A stretch of 64,000 nucleotides of DNA from Ruminococcus sp. AM36-2AA (GTDB lineage: Bacteria > Bacillota > Clostridia > Lachnospirales > Lachnospiraceae): positions 1 to 64,000 of the forward strand of contig NZ_QTYB01000003.1 of NCBI RefSeq assembly GCF_003461955.1. Direction: 5' to 3'. A program made the translations under genes and the position numbers. The notes beneath the pieces are model-generated. The model was not told where the DNA came from. It saw nothing but the letters and a program-made list of their open reading frames with translations, and searched no databases. Positions 56,111 through 64,000 of this stretch are shown piece after piece. Within the stretch, counting starts at the first letter, position 1. Each line of letters starts with the position of its first letter.

Positions 56111-58507
56111 ATGGAATATTATGCGAAGTCCGAAAAAAAGATTCTGCCACAGGCAGAGATAGATAAAACTGAGAAGACTTTGAAAAATATTATGGTATGC
56201 CTTGAAGATGAACTTACGGAAACAGAACAAAAAATTATCAGAAACAATATAGTACATCTACCGGAGAATAAAAAAGAGAAGCAGAAAACATTAAAGGAAC
56301 ATCAGAATGACATTGTAAAATGTGCAGAGATGTTTTTTTTAGAATACGGAAAATATTTTACAGAAAAAGAGAAAGAGCTGGTCGTAGAAGCTTGCAGAAT
56401 ACATGATTGGGGAAAAGCCAATATGATTTTTCAGGGATTGGTAAGTCCTGCATCAGTGAAAAAATCAGGCATGAGCGTTGGGCAAAATGTGCAGATCCCT
56501 CATGGATTTTTAAGTGCAGTTACGATATCAAAAAAAGAATTTAAAAAATTATCAGATTTGTTTTGTGAAGAAGACTATGGACCATTTGTTACAGCAATTT
56601 ATCATCATCATGACAGAGAAGATATTTATGAAGGCCCTGCAATTCAGGAATATGCAAAAAAATATTATCTGGAACAGATCAGTGAATATTTGGGAAAAGA
56701 TATAAAAAAGCTGTATTGCAGCAATCAGAATAAATTGTTATATCGCAATAATTCCTATACGCCTAAGGCTGTGATTGCATCGGATATATGGGAGAAATAT
56801 CTTTTGATCAAAGGTCTGCTTAATAAATTTGATTATACAGTAAGTGCAGGATATGAGGTATCGGAAATTGTACCTGATCTGCAGGAAAAGAAACTGAAGA
56901 AAAGTATAGAAATGCATTTGAGGGAAAAAGAATTAAGACCTGCACAAAAGTTTATGATGGAGCATGCAGATGAAAATCTGGTTGTGGTGGCACCTACAGG
57001 GTCAGGAAAAACAGAAGCTGCGTTATTGTGGCTTAATGGAGAAAAGGGATTCTATACACTTCCGTTGAAGGTATCCTCCAATGCGATTTATTCTCGTATC
57101 AAAAATAATTATTCTTATGAAAATGCGGCAATATTACATTCTGATAGTATGTCTATGTATTTGAAAGAATTTACGGAAGATGATTCGGAAATCAGTACGA
57201 AGTATGATCGCGCAAAAATGTTGGCATATCCTTTGACAGTCTGTACGGTGGATCAGCTTTTTAAATTTGTTTATAAAGCATTGGGAACAGAGATTTTTGC
57301 AGCAACTTTGAAATATTCCAAATTAATTTTGGATGAGATTCAATCGTATGAACCGATGATTATTGCAACGATTATTCATGGTCTGAAGACGATTCGGGAT
57401 ATGGGAGGACGTTTTGCAATCATTACAGCGACCTTTCCGCCGGTGTTGAAGGACTTTATGGAAAAGAGTGGATTGATAGAAGGAAAAGATTATCAGTTTA
57501 AAGATTTTTCGGGAAGTGAATACTCGGTTAATCAGGTGGTAAGGCATAAGATTCAGATACAAAAATCTGAAATAAATGTTAATGAGATACTGGAACAGGG
57601 GCAGAATAAAAAGGTACTGGTCATCTGTAATACGGTTTCCAAAGCTCAGAAAATTTACAGAGAAATGCAGGAAAAAACAGATAGAGTGAATCTGTTACAT
57701 TCTCGTTATATCAGAAGAGACAGGGCTTATCTGGAAGATCAGATCATGAAATTTTCTGGATCGGAAGAAACCGGGATATGGATAACAACACAGATTGTAG
57801 AAGCAAGTCTGGATATAGATTTTGATGTGCTTTTTACTGAAATGTGTACAGCGGATAGTCTTTTACAGAGGATGGGACGCTGCAATAGAAAGGGAAGATA
57901 TTTTCCGGAAGAAGCAAATGTTATTATATATGATAACAGGAATGGAGTTGGGAAAAAAAGTATTTATGATCCGACGATGTATGATCGTTCTTTGAAATTG
58001 CTGGCTGAATATGAAGGGATACCATTTGGAGAAGACAGAAAAACATTTTATATGAACCAGGTGTATGATCCGAAAGAAATAAAAGAAACCGGATATTATA
58101 AAGAAATTGAAGAATATCTGGATAAACTTGATCGGATTCATCCAACGGATTATAAGCTGAAAGAGGCTAAAGTAAGAGACATTAAGAGCGTGACGGTTGT
58201 GCCGGAAGAGATTTATAAGGAAAAAAAAGAGTTGTTTGATCATGGGGTGGAATTTTTAAGAGAGCCACATATAAAAAAAGAGATTAAAAATCTTATAAGA
58301 TCTAAACTGGAAGAGTTGACTTTAAGCATAGGTATTTATAACAAATATCCGGAAGAAATAGACCGGACATCTATTGGATTTAAAAATTATAAATCGGTTA
58401 CAGATATTTATCGTACAGAATACAAATATGATTTTGATCCTGAAACGGGTAAGGGAGCTGGTTTGCTGACTTCGGAAATATTCGAACAAAATGGTATATT
58501 TGTATAA
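56111..58507 (+). CDS. cas3: CRISPR-associated helicase-nuclease Cas3 (HD-helicase fusion)
   Basis: A 798-residue effector recruited by Cascade to unwind and degrade target DNA. The N-terminal HD nuclease has His64, His98-Asp99 (CRIHDWGKAN), PHGFLSA and IYHHHDRED. The helicase has Walker A at residues 294-301 (APTGSGKTE), DEIQ at 408-411 (ILDEIQSYEP), motif III TATFP, and motif VI LLQRMGRCNRKG after VEASLDIDFDVLFTE. All catalytic motifs look intact. ATG 56111 is set by AAGGAG. It is the last cas gene; the leader and array follow at once, with no cas4, cas1 or cas2 between. Confidence 0.95.
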   Translation: MEYYAKSEKKILPQAEIDKTEKTLKNIMVCLEDELTETEQKIIRNNIVHLPENKKEKQKTLKEHQNDIVKCAEMFFLEYGKYFTEKEKELVVEACRIHDWGKANMIFQGLVSPASVKKSGMSVGQNVQIPHGFLSAVTISKKEFKKLSDLFCEEDYGPFVTAIYHHHDREDIYEGPAIQEYAKKYYLEQISEYLGKDIKKLYCSNQNKLLYRNNSYTPKAVIASDIWEKYLLIKGLLNKFDYTVSAGYEVSEIVPDLQEKKLKKSIEMHLREKELRPAQKFMMEHADENLVVVAPTGSGKTEAALLWLNGEKGFYTLPLKVSSNAIYSRIKNNYSYENAAILHSDSMSMYLKEFTEDDSEISTKYDRAKMLAYPLTVCTVDQLFKFVYKALGTEIFAATLKYSKLILDEIQSYEPMIIATIIHGLKTIRDMGGRFAIITATFPPVLKDFMEKSGLIEGKDYQFKDFSGSEYSVNQVVRHKIQIQKSEINVNEILEQGQNKKVLVICNTVSKAQKIYREMQEKTDRVNLLHSRYIRRDRAYLEDQIMKFSGSEETGIWITTQIVEASLDIDFDVLFTEMCTADSLLQRMGRCNRKGRYFPEEANVIIYDNRNGVGKKSIYDPTMYDRSLKLLAEYEGIPFGEDRKTFYMNQVYDPKEIKETGYYKEIEEYLDKLDRIHPTDYKLKEAKVRDIKSVTVVPEEIYKEKKELFDHGVEFLREPHIKKEIKNLIRSKLEELTLSIGIYNKYPEEIDRTSIGFKNYKSVTDIYRTEYKYDFDPETGKGAGLLTSEIFEQNGIFV

Positions 58508-58780
58508 GAAAAGAGAATCCATTACTATTTTACATGCGAACATAAGCTGTTTGAGAAATGACTTTGAAGATATGAAACGGATGTGGTCTATTTCACAATA
58601 TGCTTGTCGACCTATAATAGAGCAAAAAATACGGGAGGTCGACAAAGGTGATGTTTTATTGTAAAAATAGAAAAATTTTCATAATATTATTAAAAATTGT
58701 ATTCGACAAATAAAGAAGATGACAAGGTTGACAGAAAATGGTAGAATTAGGCTTGTAGTATAAGGGATTGTGAAGGATGG
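58508..58780 (+). promoter_or_regulatory. CRISPR leader
   Basis: An AT-rich 273-base stretch between cas3 and the first repeat. It contains an inverted repeat GTCGACCT (58606-58613) with AGGTCGAC (58636-58643), a TATAAT at 58613-58618 with a weak -35 (TTTCAC at 58591), and TTGACA at 58728-58733 about 48 bases before the first repeat with a poorly spaced TAGTAT. A 20-codon ORF (58651-58713, MFYCKNRKIFIILLKIVFDK) is visible but unproven. The array promoter should lie here. Confidence 0.75.
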
Positions 58781-61700
58781 GTATTAATAGAAACATTGTG
58801 GAATGTAAATTACAGGAACTATCAGCTACAGTAAAAGAGCAGGGCTGTATTAATAGAAACATTGTGGAATGTAAATAGATTATATCTATGATATGGACAG
58901 TCGTACACAGGTATTAATAGAAACATTGTGGAATGTAAATTACTTAATGTCGGATATTTTTTGATGTTCGGATATTGTATTAATAGAAACATTGTGGAAT
59001 GTAAATTTGTCAGTACGCTACGAAAACACTTATGAGGTAATATGTATTAATAGAAACATTGTGGAATGTAAATCAGGAATAGTAACCTCTGTATCATCCG
59101 GCAGTGAATCGTATTAATAGAAACATTGTGGAATGTAAATATCAGTTCTGGTAATTCTTTACACATACCTTTTACTTCCGTATTAATAGAAACATTGTGG
59201 AATGTAAATCAACACTTATCGAAAGAGGTGATATACTATGCTTAGTCGTATTAATAGAAACATTGTGGAATGTAAATGATTTCCCGGCAACGGACTATAT
59301 AACAGCAGTTGCGGTGTATTAATAGAAACATTGTGGAATGTAAATTTTACCTGCGGCGGCAGGTCAATAAACACGACCAGGTATTAATAGAAACATTGTG
59401 GAATGTAAATATAGTCTCTTTGCATAAAGACGGCAAAAAGAAAACAGTATTAATAGAAACATTGTGGAATGTAAATTTGAGAGAAAGATTGAGTTTCTGA
59501 ACAGGAATGCCAGTATTAATAGAAACATTGTGGAATGTAAATCAAGACAAAAGCAGTTGAGGTCCATCTCTGGACAGAAGTATTAATAGAAACATTGTGG
59601 AATGTAAATGCTTCAGACCAATGTTACCGGAAGATTCTATGACTGTATTAATAGAAACATTGTGGAATGTAAATCGAGTACCGACAGTTCCGTACTTAGC
59701 AAAAGGGGCAGGTATTAATAGAAACATTGTGGAATGTAAATATGTACAATGGCTTGAAGATTTTAGAATCCGGTGAAAGTATTAATAGAAACATTGTGGA
59801 ATGTAAATTGGGACCCGCTGCACCGGATCACGCTGTCGTTGTTCGTATTAATAGAAACATTGTGGAATGTAAATGTACTTATCAGCTTTTTCATTCTCCT
59901 GATCTCATGTAGTATTAATAGAAACATTGTGGAATGTAAATTGCATTCGTCCTTCATGATTATGACTCTGCGTACCAACGTATTAATAGAAACATTGTGG
60001 AATGTAAATGAATATCTCCTGCGATATAGTTACCCTTCAAGTCAGTATTAATAGAAACATTGTGGAATGTAAATAAACAACTAATTACATTTTCTGTTTG
60101 CTTATCACGGTATTAATAGAAACATTGTGGAATGTAAATAGATGGAACTTGACAAGGTTAAGAGCTTTCTGGAATCGTATTAATAGAAACATTGTGGAAT
60201 GTAAATGTAATAGAAAGATAAAAGGATCTTGTCCCGGTGCTGTATTAATAGAAACATTGTGGAATGTAAATTGAAATCAAGAATAGCAAATACTATGACG
60301 AGGATTTCGTATTAATAGAAACATTGTGGAATGTAAATGAGGTAAAAGGTTGCGATTAAGCAGGCGCACGGTACTCGTATTAATAGAAACATTGTGGAAT
60401 GTAAATTTAGAATTAACAGGAATCCCTTGGTACTCATTACTGTATTAATAGAAACATTGTGGAATGTAAATTAGGACCCGCTGCACCGGATCACGCTGTT
60501 GTTGTTGTATTAATAGAAACATTGTGGAATGTAAATTTGCCAGATACACTCTTGCAGTAGAAAGACAGTATCGTATTAATAGAAACATTGTGGAATGTAA
60601 ATTGTTGTAGTTATCGCGGATATAATCCACGCATTCAGTATTAATAGAAACATTGTGGAATGTAAATAGAAGCGCCGGAAGCAATCAAAGAACACGAACT
60701 GGTATTAATAGAAACATTGTGGAATGTAAATTTTTTACAGCCTCTTCTAAAAGATCAATTGTTTTTTTGTATTAATAGAAACATTGTGGAATGTAAATTA
60801 CCATATGCAACTTTGCAGGCGAAAATCAAATTCGTATTAATAGAAACATTGTGGAATGTAAATAGTACCGCCTGCAGGGAAGATACGGCAGCTCCGGAGC
60901 GTATTAATAGAAACATTGTGGAATGTAAATTTGCCGGATTTTTGAGCCGTTTTTGTGCGCTTCTATCGTATTAATAGAAACATTGTGGAATGTAAATTAT
61001 GTTGTCCTTTTCTCTGTTGTCCAGCGGTATTCCGTATTAATAGAAACATTGTGGAATGTAAATTACGGCTAACTGTCTCAATATCATTTTTATCTGCTTC
61101 GTATTAATAGAAACATTGTGGAATGTAAATTACTACATTGCATGCAGGACACCCTAATGGACTTAGTATTAATAGAAACATTGTGGAATGTAAATTGCTC
61201 AATAAGTGCTGGATTGAAAACACTCTCCTGGTATTAATAGAAACATTGTGGAATGTAAATTGAGATTGTCGGTCCTAACATTTTCAAATCCGTTAGTATT
61301 AATAGAAACATTGTGGAATGTAAATCCGTCTAAATAACCTCTTTCAATCCATGCAGACGATGTATTAATAGAAACATTGTGGAATGTAAATCTGATTCCA
61401 CACAACCTGTTCTGTATTGATGTTCTTAGTATTAATAGAAACATTGTGGAATGTAAATTGAACCGTAACCGAGAACTGGAAGGCCAAAAACCGGTATTAA
61501 TAGAAACATTGTGGAATGTAAATGATACTGATGAAGCGTTTGAAATGGTTGACGATATGTATTAATAGAAACATTGTGGAATGTAAATGGAAAAAACCGG
61601 CAGTATGTTCATGACCCAGACAGTATTAATAGAAACATTGTGGAATGTAAATGATGATTGTCTGGAATATGGCCTGATCGACAAGGTAGTATTAATAGAA

Positions 61701-64000
61701 ACATTGTGGAATGTAAATTACTGAGATAGTTCACGATGTTGAAAATGGTGGTCATACGTATTAATAGAAACATTGTGGAATGTAAATCAGAAACAGTTGA
61801 CCGTCATACTTGCTGAGTATCAACGTATTAATAGAAACATTGTGGAATGTAAATTGTATTCTGCCTGAGTGCGTAGTGCTAGAGTTACCGTATTAATAGA
61901 AACATTGTGGAATGTAAATATATTAATACACTTACGGTATCGAAGCGTTTTACGGTATTAATAGAAACATTGTGGAATGTAAATCTTCATGACACTCATC
62001 GCCTTCTGCAACAGGTACCTGTATTAATAGAAACATTGTGGAATGTAAATTGAAAAACGCTACAATCATCAAATCAAACAAAGAGTATTAATAGAAACAT
62101 TGTGGAATGTAAATTACTTTATACCCTCTTTCTTACCCTAACATCTCAGTATTAATAGAAACATTGTGGAATGTAAATGTCGGATTTATCACGATAGCAG
62201 TTGGCCTGGATGAGTATTAATAGAAACATTGTGGAATGTAAATATTCTTGCTATAGAACCGGTTATTTTTCCCAAATTGTATTAATAGAAACATTGTGGA
62301 ATGTAAATAAAATCCCGAAAAGGGAAGCAGAACAGAAATCCGAAGTATTAATAGAAACATTGTGGAATGTAAATATCCGAACTGATACCTCTCTGCCGGA
62401 TTGACTCAGTATTAATAGAAACATTGTGGAATGTAAATATGTCAACATCAAAAGTATCTGCAAGTGTATAAGCGTATTAATAGAAACATTGTGGAATGTA
62501 AATGAAATTCAGCGTAATTACAATAAAAAACTATGATGTATTAATAGAAACATTGTGGAATGTAAATAAGAAACCGACAACGGATGATATTATCGCTAGC
62601 ATGTATTAATAGAAACATTGTGGAATGTAAATATCATCATGTTTTCCGTACAATACATCCAACACATTAGTATTAATAGAAACATTGTGGAATGTAAATT
62701 TCTCTCTTTCTTATCGCTTCTTGCTGATGGAATTCCGTATTAATAGAAACATTGTGGAATGTAAATGCCTTTCAGTTCCGGCAGTTCTTTGTTCGTTGCC
62801 TTGTATTAATAGAAACATTGTGGAATGTAAATACAGCTGCATCTGCGACCGTATTCAATGCTGTGCGAGTATTAATAGAAACATTGTGGAATGTAAATGA
62901 TATTTGCAAAGAAATCTGATACCTGCTGCCAGAGGTATTAATAGAAACATTGTGGAATGTAAATTCTGGAATGCCTGGATCTGTATTCCTGTGTCTTCCG
63001 TATTAATAGAAACATTGTGGAATGTAAATATCGCAGTCACCGAAGGATGCCCCGAAGCACCCCGTATTAATAGAAACATTGTGGAATGTAAATTTTGATA
63101 ACTTTTGATTATACTGTATATTATTATATCGTATTAATAGAAACATTGTGGAATGTAAATTTATCAGCGATTTTGGAAAGCTCATCTTCGATTCTGTATT
63201 AATAGAAACATTGTGGAATGTAAATTAAAAAATACTCCTTTCATATCACAAAAGGACAGGGTATTAATAGAAACATTGTGGAATGTAAATATCGATTATC
63301 GGATTGACTACTGTCTTTGCTTTCATCGTATTAATAGAAACATTGTGGAATGTAAATCACCACTGGGATATCTAGCACTTTTTCTGCTTTCATCGTATTA
63401 ATAGAAACATTGTGGAATGTAAATTTCCGTGTTTCTCGGTCAATATAGTAGGATTGTTCCGTATTAATAGAAACATTGTGGAATGTAAATGTAGTTATTG
63501 ATGCGTTCAAGTATGAGGGAGATTTGTATTAATAGAAACATTGTGGAATGTAAATTGGTGAGAATGGAGTATTTGCAAAAGTCGAGAATGGGTATTAATA
63601 GAAACATTGTGGAATGTAAATAAAGAAGACGATGAATTTAGCCGACACATCAACAATAGTATTAATAGAAACATTGTGGAATGTAAATTCTTGAAAACCT
63701 CAACAGAGACGACACTGAAAACACGTATTAATAGAAACATTGTGGAATGTAAATCGCATAGATCTACTGCATCTATGGTTCTTGTGCCAGTATTAATAGA
63801 AACATTGTGGAATGTAAATTTAGCAAGTGCATACTGGTCAAGGGCATTTTGCGTAGTATTAATAGAAACATTGTGGAATGTAAATTTAGAATCAAATTCT
63901 GCACTATTATTCAGGCAAATAGTATTAATAGAAACATTGTGGAATGTAAATACTGATCCTTGAAGTACGTACGGTGTTTCTGATACACCGTATTAATAGA
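58781..64000 (+). CRISPR. Type I-B CRISPR array, 79 complete repeats plus a truncated one at the window end
   Basis: A 30-base repeat that begins GTATTAATAGAAACATTG and ends TGGAATGTAAAT, with a short ACATT-GTGG-AATGT hairpin. I counted 79 full copies from 58781 and a partial copy from 63990. Spacers are 34-38 bases, mostly 35-37. No degenerate repeat was seen, so the leader-distal end is beyond the window. Two spacers (59809-59844 and 60472-60506) are nearly identical. The 3' handle would be ATGTAAAT. Orientation is leader-first on the plus strand, matching the cas operon. Confidence 0.98.

Noticed and set aside
58728..58761. TTGACA in the leader with TAGTAT as a clear array promoter
   Set aside because: The spacer would be 22 bases, too long for a standard sigma-A promoter, so it was not listed as a promoter by itself.
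63291..63394. Two consecutive spacers that both end in GCTTTCATC
   Set aside because: The shared part is only about nine bases plus a T-rich stretch; chance or a shared protospacer edge cannot be told apart, so it was not counted as related spacers.
58781..64000. Short ORFs across the CRISPR region with recurrent segments such as VLIETLWNVN, NRNIVECK and FTFHNVSINT
   Set aside because: These are translations of the CRISPR repeat in different frames, not proteins.

Overview
The window looks like a chromosome segment of a gut-type Lachnospiraceae (Clostridia, Firmicutes). Pointers are the type 2 isoleucyl-tRNA synthetase behind a T-box, a reverse-type rubrerythrin, DUF3793 plus flavodoxin, BspA-like leucine-rich surface proteins with Big_2 ends, and a type I-B (Tneap-like) CRISPR-Cas system. 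The genus cannot be fixed from the sequence alone.

Layout. 0-5 kb: a decayed IS4-type transposase, a CIRCE-controlled hsp20, a nucleoside hydrolase, a DEDDh exonuclease and a convergent D,D-carboxypeptidase. 5.3-11.5 kb: promoter, isoleucine T-box, ileS and glgP joined by a one-base stop/start overlap. 11.5-29.8 kb: a surface-protein and transport region. It holds three large secreted proteins with DUF4430 or Big_2 domains, an LRR protein behind a cobalamin riboswitch, and an operon of a FecR-like/DUF4430 protein, an alpha/alpha-toroid protein, EcfT, EcfAA', an ECF S component and a second EcfT. DUF4430 and the toroid are the two domain types of animal intrinsic factor/transcobalamin, so I read this as a corrinoid capture and uptake locus. 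Two copies of a related structured leader RNA precede its DUF4430 genes. 29.9-36 kb: two HD hydrolases, rubrerythrin and a PerR-like regulator sharing an operator sequence, DUF3793 and flavodoxin, and a split ThrE-like exporter. 36.3-44.6 kb: a giant LRR/Cys-repeat/Big_2 surface gene interrupted by one in-frame TAG. 44.7-50.8 kb: metG with a T-box-like leader, moaC, moaA, mogA and a MOSC-TatD fusion. 50.8-64 kb: an AT-rich defence region with an MNT/HEPN pair, then cas6-cas8-cas7-cas5-cas3, a leader and a CRISPR array of 79 complete repeats that runs off the window.

The most striking signal is upstream of cas6. On the minus strand lies a solitary degenerate CRISPR repeat (17 of 18 matches over the hairpin half). 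The bases directly after it match the cas promoter region at 16 of the first 17 positions. The single mismatch is at position 6, which Cascade does not read, and a CCA PAM-like triplet precedes the target. This is the architecture of a crRNA-like RNA that would guide Cascade to repress its own cas operon (CreR/CreA-like).

Several intergenic regions hold long perfect inverted repeats (1546-1678, 33977-34188, 49202-49382) and dispersed hairpin repeats with compensatory changes (36-147 and 30588-30745; 36225-36303 and 44753-44830). No tRNA or rRNA genes were recognised.
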